Assembly (NCBI GenBank): GCA_964528605.1
Contig: CAZGSV010000018.1
Span: 1 to 41,746 of the forward strand
Reading direction: 5' to 3'
Length of the DNA stretch: 41,746 nucleotides
Origin: CAZGSV01 sp964528605
Lineage (GTDB): Bacteria > Armatimonadota > Zipacnadia > CAZGSV01
This document shows positions 1-7,924 of this stretch, one piece after another. The position numbers were made by a program, and so were the translations under genes. A model generated the notes under the pieces. The model did not search any database. It was not told the DNA's origin and saw only the letters and a list, made by a program, of their open reading frames with translations. How positions within the stretch are numbered: the first letter of the stretch is position 1; each line of letters opens with the position of its first letter.

Positions 1-513
1 CGGACAATGAGTTGCACACCCCCTGACCTGCCCGACTTCTCCGAGATGGAGAAGACCTGCCATGAGTGGGAGATAGTCGGCTTCGGGATGAAGCATCATC
101 TGATGGACTTTGCGCGGGAGACCCTGGAAAAGGAGGGCATACGCACCGCCGCCGAGGCGAAGGCGGCCAAGGACGGCACGGTGCTGAAGGCGGCGGGGCT
201 GCTCATCCGCCCCCATCGCCCGCCCACGCGCTCCGGCCGCACGGTCGTCTTCTTCTCCTTGGAGGACGAGACCGGGCTTCTGGACGTGACCTGCTTCGAG
301 AGCATCTATCACAAGTTCGGCCACCTGATCTTCACCCAGAACGCGCTGGTGGTGGAGGGGCGACTTCAGACCGAAAGGGGGCTGGCCCTGATCGCCTGCA
401 AGATAGCCCCTTTGCCCTGCCAAACGGCCTCCCAAGAGCCCGAGGAACCGCCCCAGGCCGTCCCGGAAGGCGCCCAGCAAACTCCCCGCGAGGAAAGTGG
501 CCAGAATGCTTGA
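1..513 (+). CDS. dnaE: DNA polymerase III alpha subunit (DnaE), C-terminal part, 5' truncated by window edge
   Basis: This is the 3' end of a replicative or DnaE-type polymerase alpha subunit; the reading frame is already open at base 1 and the start lies outside the window. The visible 170 residues hold the end of the helix-hairpin-helix region (a W-E-I-V-G-F-x-M-K-H-H-L-M stretch) and then the OB-fold (tRNA_anti-like) domain, with the family-typical R-P-H-R-P-P-T-R-S-G-R-T and S-L-E-D-E-T-G-L-L-D-V blocks. In DnaE this OB-fold binds single-stranded template. About 30 Pro/Glu/Gln-rich residues follow, with no beta-clamp motif that I recognise. The TGA stop overlaps the -35 element of the next gene's promoter. 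Which DnaE subtype (main or error-prone) cannot be decided from the tail alone. Confidence 0.85.
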   Translation, partial: RTMSCTPPDLPDFSEMEKTCHEWEIVGFGMKHHLMDFARETLEKEGIRTAAEAKAAKDGTVLKAAGLLIRPHRPPTRSGRTVVFFSLEDETGLLDVTCFESIYHKFGHLIFTQNALVVEGRLQTERGLALIACKIAPLPCQTASQEPEEPPQAVPEGAQQTPREESGQNA

Positions 514-538
514 CATCATACATGATGTGTTGTAGCAT
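510..538 (+). promoter_or_regulatory. sigma-70-type promoter of the nrdR-nrdD-nrdJ cluster
   Basis: TTGACA at 510-515 is a perfect -35 hexamer and overlaps the dnaE stop codon. After a 17-base spacer, TAGCAT at 533-538 matches four of six bases of the -10 consensus. Transcription would begin near 545, about 25 bases before the nrdR GTG. The spacer carries an NrdR-box-like palindrome, as expected for a repressed promoter. Confidence 0.6.
513..528 (+). promoter_or_regulatory. candidate NrdR box 1
   Basis: ACATCATACATGATGT is a perfect inverted repeat (ACATCAT, 2-base spacer, ATGATGT) lying in the -35/-10 spacer. Compared with the published NrdR box acaCwAtATaTwGtgt it matches about 11 of 16 positions, including the outer aca/tgt. 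Its pairing with a second box and its position directly upstream of nrdR make NrdR the likely ligand. Confidence 0.55.
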
Positions 539-546
539 CGCCGGGA

Positions 547-562
547 ATACTATATGTGGTAG
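547..562 (+). promoter_or_regulatory. candidate NrdR box 2
   Basis: The 16-mer ATACTATATGTGGTAG fits the NrdR box core (C-w-A-t-A-T-x-T-x-G-t) at about 12 of 16 positions. It begins 34 bases after box 1, close to three helical turns, which is roughly the tandem spacing known for NrdR boxes. It covers the expected transcription start and ends 9 bases before the nrdR start codon. Confidence 0.6.
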
Positions 563-571
563 GCGAGACAG

Positions 572-1045
572 GTGAAATGCCCGCGTTGTGGGGCTTCGGA
601 GAGTAAAGTGGTGGACTCCCGTCCGGCTGACGGCGGCGCCGCCATACGCAGGCGTAGGCTGTGCCCAAAGTGCGGCTTCCGCTTTACCACGCACGAAAGA
701 GTCGAGCCCCCGCGCCTGACGGTCATTAAGCGCGACGGCCGCAGGCAGCCGTTCTCGGTGGAGAAGATCCGCTCCGGCATGGCGAAGGCGCTGACCCACC
801 GGCCCGTCGGAGAAATGCCGGCCGCGCTCGACCGCGCCGCCGAAGAAGTTGAGGCCCGGATAATGGGCCGAGGGCGCCCGACGATCGAGAGCGCGGAGAT
901 CGGACAGATCGTGCTCGCCAAACTCAGGGAGATGGATCAAGTAGCCTACGTGCGCTTCGCCTCCGTGCACAAGAAATTCGAGAAGCCGGACGAGTTCAAA
1001 GAGGAAGTTGACCGCCTCTCTGAGGGCCCGTCGGGGGAGCGATAG
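572..1045 (+). CDS. nrdR: transcriptional repressor NrdR
   Basis: NrdR is the nucleotide-sensing repressor of ribonucleotide reductase genes. The 157-residue product has the family's normal length and order: an N-terminal zinc ribbon with C-P-R-C-G at residues 3-7 and C-P-K-C-G-F-R-F-T-T-x-E-R at about 31-43, then an ATP-cone (V-I-K-R-D-G-R-R-Q-P-F, about residues 50-140) that binds ATP or dATP. The conserved V-A-Y-V-R-F-A-S-V block is present. The GTG at 572 is chosen because it places the first zinc-ribbon Cys at residue 3, as in known NrdR. Two NrdR-box-like palindromes lie just upstream, so autoregulation is likely. The nrdD-like gene begins 3 bases after its stop. Confidence 0.95.
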   Translation: MKCPRCGASESKVVDSRPADGGAAIRRRRLCPKCGFRFTTHERVEPPRLTVIKRDGRRQPFSVEKIRSGMAKALTHRPVGEMPAALDRAAEEVEARIMGRGRPTIESAEIGQIVLAKLREMDQVAYVRFASVHKKFEKPDEFKEEVDRLSEGPSGER

Positions 1046-1048
1046 TCA

Positions 1049-3166
1049 GTGGCGAAGGGCCCCACCGGTTCCGAGCCAGAGGAGCCCAGGGAGTCGGGCG
1101 AGGTGCAGCGCCCGCTCTTTGAGCGGGAGAGGGTGGCGCCCACCGCGCTCTGGGTGCGCACCTCGCACGAAGAGGTGGAGCCCTGGGACCGCCGGCGCAT
1201 CGTCGAGGCCCTGGTCCGCGAGGCCCGTGTTGACTTTGACACCGCGGAGCAGGTCGCTGCGGAAGTGCAGCGCGACATCTTGTTGTGGGATGTGAAAGTG
1301 CTGACCGCGCCGCTCGTGCGGGAGTTGGTCAACGCCAAGTTGATCGAGCGCGGGCTCGAGGTTGAACGGCGGCTGCACGCGCGCGTCGGCGTGCCCATCT
1401 ACAACGCCCGCAGCCTGATACTGCGCCGCGATGGAGGCCGGAGGGCCGCCGGCACCACTCCTGCGGAGACCGACGCCGCGCTCGCCGGCCTGGTCAAGCG
1501 CGAATACGCGCTGCTCGAGGTCTACTCGGGTGCCGTGGCCGACGCGCACGCGCGCGGCGATCTGCACCTACACGGCCTGCCGCAGGTGGACCGCCCGTAC
1601 GCGTGCGTGCACTCCGCTCTGGGGGCGTGGACTTGTCCTGGGGTAGTCGGCATGCCTGAGCGCTCGAGGCCTCCCGCCACTCCCGAGGCCTTCGTGCAGT
1701 GGATAGGGCGCGCCACGCGGGCGCTGCGCAGTCGCGTCACGGGCAGCATAGGCTGGGCCGGGGTGAACCTGGCGATGGCTCCGCTGCTCGCCGACGCGCC
1801 GGCGCAGGAGGTCGCGGCGTGTGCGCAACTGCTCCTCGGGGAACTCGTCACCGACGGCGAGGGAATAGCGGGTCTGCCGCTCCTTACGGACTTGCACCTC
1901 TGGTGCGGTGCGCCGGGTTGGTCTGCGGACTGGGCGGCGGTCGCCTCGCCCGAGGCACCCGCCGGCGACTGCGCGCGGCAGGCGCGCGAACTCCTACTGG
2001 CCCTGCTCCGGGCATACGCGGAGAGAACCGAGCCCCCCCCGCTCAGTCCACGGCTGATCTTGCATCTCACCGCGGCGGACTTCGATGACCCAGCCTCGAG
2101 GGCTCTCGTGGAGGGGGCGCTCGGAGCGGCTCGGGCCACGGGCAATGTCGAGTTCGCCTTTGACCGCAATGGCGAGGTGGCCGGTGGCGATGCCGGCGTC
2201 TGGCAGCCCAGCGGCAAAGTGGGACAGTGGGCCATGGGCTGCGTCACGCTGAACCTGCCTCGCGTCGCCTACCGGGCCCGCGATGAACTGGCTCTCTTCG
2301 CCGAACTCGATCGTGTGCTCGCGCATGCGCTCGAGGCCTCCGCCCAGAAGCGCCTGCTGCTCGAGCAACTGGCTCGCGAGGGCGGCGATGCGCTCGGCTC
2401 CGAGCCGGCTCCGCGCAAGCCGCGCGCTGGAGCGACCAGCGAGACCTACTTCATCGGGTTGCTGGGCCTGGCGGAAATGCTGTCGGCCTGGCCAGAACAG
2501 CGCGGGCGCAGCGGCGAGGAGATCTGGCCGCTAGCGTGCGAAGTCGTCGGCTACCTGCGCGCCAAGTGCGAGGAACTGTCCGCTCGCTATGGGATGCCGC
2601 TCTCGCTGCACCAGAGCCCTGCCGAGAGTGCGGCCCACCGCCTCGCCAAACTGGACGCGGACCCGTACCGCGAGCAGGCGCAGGCCGTTCTCGCCGGCCG
2701 TTCGGCGGCCTACTACACCAACTCAACCTGGATAGACACTTCCGCCGCGCTGAGCGCGCGCGAGCGCGTTGCCCGCGAGGGCGAGTTGCACCACCTGCTC
2801 CTCGGCCGACGCGCGACACAGTTGTGGCTGGGCGAGGACAGCCCAACGCCCAGCGAGGCTTGGGAGTTGCTGCGTTGGGCCGTCCGCGAGACTGGCTGCT
2901 GCGGCCTCGCCTTTGCGCCGGAGATCACTCTCTGCCGGCTCTGCGGCCGCAAGGTCACCGGACTGCGCTCCCAGTGCGACCGCTGCCTCACGGACCAAGT
3001 CACGCAATGGGCGCGGGTGGGCGGAAGGATGCTGCCCCTGTCGGAAACCAACGCAGGGGCCGTAGCCGAGGTGTTCGCGCGCCACCGCGGCCCCAGGCAG
3101 TACCAGAATCATACCGGGACGGGCCGATTGCCCAACCGCGCCCAACGCCCGGCCAACAGAAGGTGA
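1049..3166 (+). CDS. nrdD: NrdD-like anaerobic (class III) ribonucleoside-triphosphate reductase homologue
   Basis: The 705-residue product has an N-terminal ATP-cone (about residues 35-125) and NrdD landmarks: A-R-G-D-L-H-L-H-G-L near 167, G-S-I-G-W-A-G-V-N-L-A-M-A-P near 230, V-T-L-N-L-P-R near 398 and Y-Y-T-N-S-T-W near 550. A C-terminal zinc site has Cys 629, 632, 643 and 646 (CxxC-x10-CxxC). The glycyl radical position aligns with R656-V-G-G-R660; typical NrdD has R-V-x-G-Y, so Gly659 is kept but the following Tyr is Arg. Class III enzymes reduce NTPs anaerobically and need the radical SAM activase NrdG, which is not in the window. The GTG start lies 3 bases after nrdR, and nrdJ follows 5 bases after the stop. 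It could be an active divergent enzyme or a paralogue with another role. Confidence 0.75.
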   Translation: MAKGPTGSEPEEPRESGEVQRPLFERERVAPTALWVRTSHEEVEPWDRRRIVEALVREARVDFDTAEQVAAEVQRDILLWDVKVLTAPLVRELVNAKLIERGLEVERRLHARVGVPIYNARSLILRRDGGRRAAGTTPAETDAALAGLVKREYALLEVYSGAVADAHARGDLHLHGLPQVDRPYACVHSALGAWTCPGVVGMPERSRPPATPEAFVQWIGRATRALRSRVTGSIGWAGVNLAMAPLLADAPAQEVAACAQLLLGELVTDGEGIAGLPLLTDLHLWCGAPGWSADWAAVASPEAPAGDCARQARELLLALLRAYAERTEPPPLSPRLILHLTAADFDDPASRALVEGALGAARATGNVEFAFDRNGEVAGGDAGVWQPSGKVGQWAMGCVTLNLPRVAYRARDELALFAELDRVLAHALEASAQKRLLLEQLAREGGDALGSEPAPRKPRAGATSETYFIGLLGLAEMLSAWPEQRGRSGEEIWPLACEVVGYLRAKCEELSARYGMPLSLHQSPAESAAHRLAKLDADPYREQAQAVLAGRSAAYYTNSTWIDTSAALSARERVAREGELHHLLLGRRATQLWLGEDSPTPSEAWELLRWAVRETGCCGLAFAPEITLCRLCGRKVTGLRSQCDRCLTDQVTQWARVGGRMLPLSETNAGAVAEVFARHRGPRQYQNHTGTGRLPNRAQRPANRR

Positions 3167-3171
3167 GTACC

Positions 3172-5457
3172 ATGGAACTCAGCGAGAATGCCTGGCGTGT
3201 GCTGGAGAAGCGCTACCTCAAGCGCGATGCCTCGGCTAAGCCGCTCGAGCGGCCGGAGGATATGTTCCGTCGAGTGGCGTCGGTCGTTGCCGGGGCGGAG
3301 GCCAACTTCGGCGCCGCGCCTGAACAGGTGCGCGCCACCGAGGAAGCCTTCTACGGGCTGATGACCTCGCTTGAGTTCCTGCCCAACAGCCCGACGTTGA
3401 TGAACGCCGGGCGCGACCTGGGTCAGTTGTCCGCGTGCTTCGTGCTGCCGGTGCAGGACTCCATCGAGAGCATCTTCGAGACCATCAAGCACACCGCCAT
3501 CATCCACAAGAGCGGCGGCGGCACCGGCTTTACCTTCTCCAACGTCCGGCCCAAGAACGACCGCGTGCAGAGCACCATGGGCATCTCCAGCGGCCCCGTG
3601 TCCTTCATCGGCGTCTTCAACGCCGCCACCGAGGCCATCAAGCAGGGCGGCACCCGCCGCGGTGCCAACATGGCCATCCTCTCGGTGACCCATCCCGACA
3701 TCCTCGAGTTCATTGACGCCAAGACCGACCAGAGCGCCCTCAACAACTTCAACATCTCCGTCGGCGTCACCGAGGAGTTTATGCGCGCCGTCGAGCAGGA
3801 CCTAGAGTTCGAGACCGTCAACCCTAGAACCGGCAACCCCGTTGCCCGCCTCAAGGCCAAGGAGATCTTCCATCGCATCGCCCAGCGTGCCTGGGAGAAC
3901 GGCGACCCCGGCATCGTCTTCCTCGATAGGCTGGAGCGCGACAACCCCACTCCCGCCCTCGGCAAGATCGAGGCCACCAACCCGTGCGGAGAGCAGCCGC
4001 TGCTCCCCTACGAGGCCTGCAATCTCGGCTCCATCAACCTGGCTAAGATGCTCAAGCGCGGCGAGGGCGGCTATGCCCTCGATTGGGACAAGTTCCGCGA
4101 GACCATTCATCTCGCCATCCGCTTCCTCGACGACGTGGTCGAGGTCAACCGCTACCCCCTCAAGCAGATCGAGGACTTGGCCCGCGGCAACCGCAAGGTG
4201 GGCCTCGGCGTCATGGGGTTTGCGGACCTGCTTCTCCGCCTCGAGATGCCCTACGACTCACCCGAGGCGGAGCGCCTTGCGGAGCAGTTGATGTCCTTCA
4301 TGCAGAAGGAGGCGCTGCAGGCCTCCATCCAACTGGCCCGTGAACGCGGGCCGTTCCCCAACTTCCCCGGCAGCGTCTACGACAAGCCTGGACAGCCGCA
4401 GGTGCGCAACGCCTCCCGTACGACCATCGCCCCCACCGGCACCATCGGCCTCATCGCCGGGTGCTCCAGCGGCATCGAGCCTCTCTTCGCTCTGGCCTAC
4501 GTGCGCCGGGCCTTCGAGGGCGACCAACTGCGCGTCGTGGACCCCTTATTCCGCGAGGTCGGGGAACGCGAAGGCTGGTACACCGAGGAACTGGCCGACA
4601 GGGTCGCGGAGACCGGCTCCTGCCGGCACCTGCAAGAGGTGCCGGAAGAGTGGCGCGGCATCTTCGTCACGGCGCACGATATCGCGCCGGAGTGGCACGT
4701 GCGCATCCAGGCCGCCTTCCAGCGCGCCACCGACAACGCCGTCTCCAAGACCATCAACTTCCCCAACAGCGCCACCGTCGAGGACATCAAGAACGCCTAC
4801 ATGCTCGCCTACAAACTCGGCTGCAAGGGCATCACCGTCTATCGCGACGGCAGCCGTGACGAGCAGGTGCTCAAGGTATCGGGCGGCGAGAAGAAGGACG
4901 CTGAGAGTATGCCCGGGGGCGATGGCATCACGCCGCGCCCCCGCCCGGAGGTCACCATCGGCGTCACCCATAAGATGAAGACCGGCTGCGGGAACCTCTA
5001 TGTCACTCTCAACGAGGACGATCGGGGCCTGTGCGAGGTCTTCACCTCCATGGGCAAGGCCGGCGGCTGCGCCGGGGCCCAGGCGGAGGCCATCGCTCGC
5101 TTGGTCTCGCTCGCCCTGCGCGCCGGCGTGAAGGGCAACGCCGTGGTCAAGCACCTGCGGGGTATCCGCTGCGCGAATCCGGCCTGGAGCAATGGCGGGC
5201 CTGTGCTTTCCTGTCCGGACGCTCTCGGCCTAGTGCTCGAGCGCTACACCGCGGACAACGAAGACTCGGGCCTGAGCCACAACCCGGGCTCCGACCTCCA
5301 GCAGAAGGCGCTAGCCAGCGGCGGCACGAGCGCCAAACTCACTGCCACCCTCAGCCAACTCGACCAACTCATCGGCGCTTGCCCCGACTGCGGCGGCTCG
5401 GTGCATTACGAGGAAGGCTGCGTCGTCTGCCCCTACTGCGGCTGGTCCAAGTGCTAG
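3172..5457 (+). CDS. nrdJ: adenosylcobalamin-dependent (class II) ribonucleotide reductase
   Basis: NrdJ reduces ribonucleotides using coenzyme B12, with or without oxygen. The 761-residue product carries Cys89 in L-S-A-C-F-V-L-P, the thiyl-radical loop N270-P-C-G-E274, the partner Cys283 in E-A-C-N-L-G-S-I-N-L, and phosphate-binding P-T-G-T-I-G-L-I-A-G-C-S-S-G-I-E-P near 425. A linker leads to the TSCPD-type domain (G-C-G-N-L-Y-V-T-L and S-C-P-D), then a Cys-rich zinc-ribbon tail at about 737-761 that ends on a Cys and probably re-reduces the active-site pair. The ATG at 3172 is preceded by AGAAGGTGAG and fits homologues; the frame is open further upstream but only as antisense-free overlap with nrdD. 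It is the third gene of the NrdR-controlled cluster. Confidence 0.95.
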   Translation: MELSENAWRVLEKRYLKRDASAKPLERPEDMFRRVASVVAGAEANFGAAPEQVRATEEAFYGLMTSLEFLPNSPTLMNAGRDLGQLSACFVLPVQDSIESIFETIKHTAIIHKSGGGTGFTFSNVRPKNDRVQSTMGISSGPVSFIGVFNAATEAIKQGGTRRGANMAILSVTHPDILEFIDAKTDQSALNNFNISVGVTEEFMRAVEQDLEFETVNPRTGNPVARLKAKEIFHRIAQRAWENGDPGIVFLDRLERDNPTPALGKIEATNPCGEQPLLPYEACNLGSINLAKMLKRGEGGYALDWDKFRETIHLAIRFLDDVVEVNRYPLKQIEDLARGNRKVGLGVMGFADLLLRLEMPYDSPEAERLAEQLMSFMQKEALQASIQLARERGPFPNFPGSVYDKPGQPQVRNASRTTIAPTGTIGLIAGCSSGIEPLFALAYVRRAFEGDQLRVVDPLFREVGEREGWYTEELADRVAETGSCRHLQEVPEEWRGIFVTAHDIAPEWHVRIQAAFQRATDNAVSKTINFPNSATVEDIKNAYMLAYKLGCKGITVYRDGSRDEQVLKVSGGEKKDAESMPGGDGITPRPRPEVTIGVTHKMKTGCGNLYVTLNEDDRGLCEVFTSMGKAGGCAGAQAEAIARLVSLALRAGVKGNAVVKHLRGIRCANPAWSNGGPVLSCPDALGLVLERYTADNEDSGLSHNPGSDLQQKALASGGTSAKLTATLSQLDQLIGACPDCGGSVHYEEGCVVCPYCGWSKC

Positions 5458-5493
5458 GCCGGCGCTGGTCCGACGGGGCCTGGCAGCGACCTG

Positions 5494-6738
5494 ATGCGGC
5501 TCAAGTGGCAGGCTGATACCGGCCTTTACCTGTTCGGGGCCAGCGCGGCGATCATCGGGGGCCGCCCGCTGGCGTTCCTCACCGGCGAGTACCGGGACAC
5601 GGTGCGCGCCGCCGTCCTCGCCCTTGACGGGCAAGGCCGTGAGGTCTGGCGAGACGACTTCCCCGACGAGCCGCACGGCTTTCACATCAGCGCCCAGGCG
5701 ACGGTCCTTGACCTGCGCGGCAACGGTCCCGACGCGGTCGGATACTTCATCGCCCACCGCGAGAGCCACGCCCAAGGCGAGTTGCGCATCGTCGAGGCAG
5801 CGACCGGGCGGCTGATCTGGAGCGCGCCCTCGGGGTCCTTCTACGGCGGCAATCGCGACCTCTGGTCCGGCGACCTCGACGGCGATGGCGAGCGCGAAGT
5901 GCTCGCCGGCTTCGCCGACCGCCTCTGCTGCTATCGCGCCCGAGACGGCTCCCTCAAGTGGACATACGACGACCACATCGCCATCTGCTGGGGCGCCTCG
6001 GCCGTGGCGGACTTCGATGGCGACGGCCGTCCCGAGATCGCGCTCGGCGGCGAGTATTCGAACGCCGACGGGACCTCTCCACTGGTGATGCTCCGCGGCG
6101 ACGGCCAGGAACTCTGGCGCTTCGACGGCATCCCCGGCGACGCCGGCTCAACGCACACCATCGCCGCTGACGTTGACGGCGACGGCCGCCTCGAGATTCT
6201 CAAGAGCGAGATAGACCTGGTGGGCCAGACCGGGGTGCCGCGCTCCCGCATGTGGTGCTTCGACGCGACGGGCAAGCCCAGGTGGACCGTGCCCTACGGC
6301 GGCAGCGACATCGCGGTCGGCGATTGGGACGGCGACGGGTGCCTCGAGGGCGTCGGCCCAACCTGCCAGCGCGACGGCGGCAAGGACGTCGCCCCCGAGA
6401 TCGTCTGCCTCGACCTGTCTCAGGGCGAGGTGAAGTGGGCGCTGCCGCTGCCGCGCTACTGGCTGGCCGGCTGGCCGGTCATGCGCGACCTCGATGGCGA
6501 CGGCGCCCTCGAAGCCGTAGTGAGCGTCGGCAATCCCAGCGGCTACGGCCGCAAGCCCGGCGAGGAGCCCTGGGGGGACGTCTACCTGGTGCGCGCTGAC
6601 GGGACCATCGCGTGGAAGACCACGCTCCGCGACTGGTCGCTCTGCGCGCTGCCGTTCGATCTCGATGCGGACGGGCCCATCGAGTTGCTCCTCACCTGCG
6701 GCGATGGCCTCGTGCGCCTCTTCTCCGCTGGCCTGTGA
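5494..6738 (+). CDS. FG-GAP/VCBS-type beta-propeller protein
   Basis: The 414-residue product contains six calcium-binding-type D-x-D-G-D-G motifs or a close variant, near residues 127, 173, 226, 277, 332 and 389. Each is followed by a short hydrophobic strand, the pattern of FG-GAP/VCBS repeats forming a six- or seven-bladed propeller. Between them are W-containing 'ARDGSLKW'-like strands that also resemble PQQ-type blades. With the ATG at 5494 there is no signal peptide, which is unusual for a family generally found outside the cell; no better upstream start is visible in the 36 bases after nrdJ. It may share the nrdJ transcript, but nothing suggests a role in nucleotide reduction. Its stop codon lies inside the left arm of a palindromic element. 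Confidence 0.75.
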   Translation: MRLKWQADTGLYLFGASAAIIGGRPLAFLTGEYRDTVRAAVLALDGQGREVWRDDFPDEPHGFHISAQATVLDLRGNGPDAVGYFIAHRESHAQGELRIVEAATGRLIWSAPSGSFYGGNRDLWSGDLDGDGEREVLAGFADRLCCYRARDGSLKWTYDDHIAICWGASAVADFDGDGRPEIALGGEYSNADGTSPLVMLRGDGQELWRFDGIPGDAGSTHTIAADVDGDGRLEILKSEIDLVGQTGVPRSRMWCFDATGKPRWTVPYGGSDIAVGDWDGDGCLEGVGPTCQRDGGKDVAPEIVCLDLSQGEVKWALPLPRYWLAGWPVMRDLDGDGALEAVVSVGNPSGYGRKPGEEPWGDVYLVRADGTIAWKTTLRDWSLCALPFDLDADGPIELLLTCGDGLVRLFSAGL

Positions 6739-6818
6739 AAATGGGGACAGCAACCACTTTCCGCAGTCGTGTGGGCTGCGCTTCACTCCGGAGGACAATG
6801 GTTACTGTCCCCATTTTC
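6737..6818 (+). repeat. palindromic REP/RAYT-type element (AAAATGGGGACAG arms)
   Basis: Arms at 6737-6755 and 6800-6818 are inverted copies with one mismatch in 19 bases, each reading GAAAATGGGGACAG then [c/t]AACC from the outer end. About 44 bases separate them. AAAATGGGGACAG palindromes are, from general knowledge, typical of repeats mobilised by IS200-like REP-associated tyrosine transposases. No transposase gene is nearby. The left arm contains the stop codon of the propeller gene, so the insertion may have trimmed or replaced its natural end; it could also form a transcript-end hairpin. Confidence 0.7.
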
Positions 6819-6909
6819 CCGAGCGTCGCGGTTGACGTTTGCCGCCCGCGGGGATAGGGTGGGGCGCGACGATTTCATCAGCGGCGCGACACGCTAGGAG
6901 GAGATCCCT

Positions 6910-7722
6910 GTGAAGTACTCGTTCATGACCTTCTCATGCCCGGAATGGGACCTCGAGACCATCATCCGGCGAGCGGTGGCGTTGGGTTACCACGGCCTCG
7001 AGCCGCGCGCCGAAGCCGAGCACAAGCATGGCATAGAGTTGGCCCTTTCGGCAGCGCAGCGGGCGCAGGTGCGGCGCAAGTTCCAGGACGCCGGCTTCGC
7101 CGTCGGCTGCGTTGCCACCTCGGTGCGGTTCTCCTCCGGCGACCCGTCCGAGCGGGCCAAGATGCGCGAGCAAGCGAAGGCGTACGTGGACTTGGCGGCG
7201 GACCTAGGCTCCAAGCGCATTCGCGTTTTCGGCGGCCCGGTTCCGGAAGGCGTGCAGAAGGAAGCCTGCAAGGCCTATGTGGGCGAGAGCCTCGCTCAGG
7301 TCGGGCCCTATGCGGCCGAGCGCGGCGTGTGGGTGTGCCTGGAGACCCACGACCACTTCAGCCGCGCCGCGGACGTGGGTGACACGCTGCGAATGGCCAA
7401 TGCCCCCGGGCTCGCGGCCGCGTGGGACTGGCAGCATCCCTATACCCAGCGCGAGACCGTCGAGGAGAGTTTTGGTTACTTGGAGCATCGCGTGCAGCAC
7501 ACGCACGTGCACGATGTGGTGCGCACCCCCGACGGTGGCACCAAGATCGTCCACATGGGCGAGGGAGAACTCCCCCTAGCGCTGGTTGTTCGTCTCCTCA
7601 AGGGTGACAACTACGACGGCTACCTGTCCATGGAGTGCTGGACGGACCTGGGCGAGCCCGACGAGGCGCTCCCCCGTTACGTGAGGGCCTTGCGAGAGTT
7701 GGATGCCCAGACGGAGGGATAG
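6910..7722 (+). CDS. sugar phosphate isomerase/epimerase family TIM barrel
   Basis: The 270-residue product belongs to the AP-endonuclease-2/xylose-isomerase-like TIM barrel superfamily. Metal-ligand-type residues sit at the strand ends: Glu in W-V-C-L-E-T-H-D (about 144), Asp/His in A-A-W-D-W-Q-H (about 173), His in H-T-H-V-H-D (about 197) and Glu in S-M-E-C-W (about 242). Such enzymes interconvert sugars, inositol derivatives or hydroxypyruvate-type compounds; the substrate cannot be read from sequence. The GTG at 6910 follows a strong AGGAGGAG site at 6896-6903. The gene stands alone between the palindromic element and the efflux operon. There is no signal peptide, so it is cytoplasmic. 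Confidence 0.85.
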   Translation: MKYSFMTFSCPEWDLETIIRRAVALGYHGLEPRAEAEHKHGIELALSAAQRAQVRRKFQDAGFAVGCVATSVRFSSGDPSERAKMREQAKAYVDLAADLGSKRIRVFGGPVPEGVQKEACKAYVGESLAQVGPYAAERGVWVCLETHDHFSRAADVGDTLRMANAPGLAAAWDWQHPYTQRETVEESFGYLEHRVQHTHVHDVVRTPDGGTKIVHMGEGELPLALVVRLLKGDNYDGYLSMECWTDLGEPDEALPRYVRALRELDAQTEG

Positions 7723-7924
7723 CCCGAGCCCAGACCGGCGCCAAGAGACGCGTCGGCTGACGCCGCTGAGGTTCCTGGCAGATGGCGTTCGTGCCTCGCC
7801 CCGTGGTCACCTATAGGACTGTCCGCGCCCGAGCGGCTTTGAAAGGGTACAGGCCGGCGTGGTGTCGAGCGTCAAAGTGATTAGGATGGGGCGGCCCCGC
7901 GGCAGCTGAAAGAGGAGCGGTAAC

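Noticed and set aside
514..571. cobalamin riboswitch controlling the B12-dependent reductase
   Set aside because: The gap is far too short and has no B12-box or G-C-C-A-C-T-G element; the palindromes fit NrdR boxes.
2536..3171. N-terminal extension of nrdJ into nrdD
   Set aside because: It would lie over conserved nrdD coding sequence in another frame and lacks any family similarity; ATG 3172 has a good ribosome-binding site.
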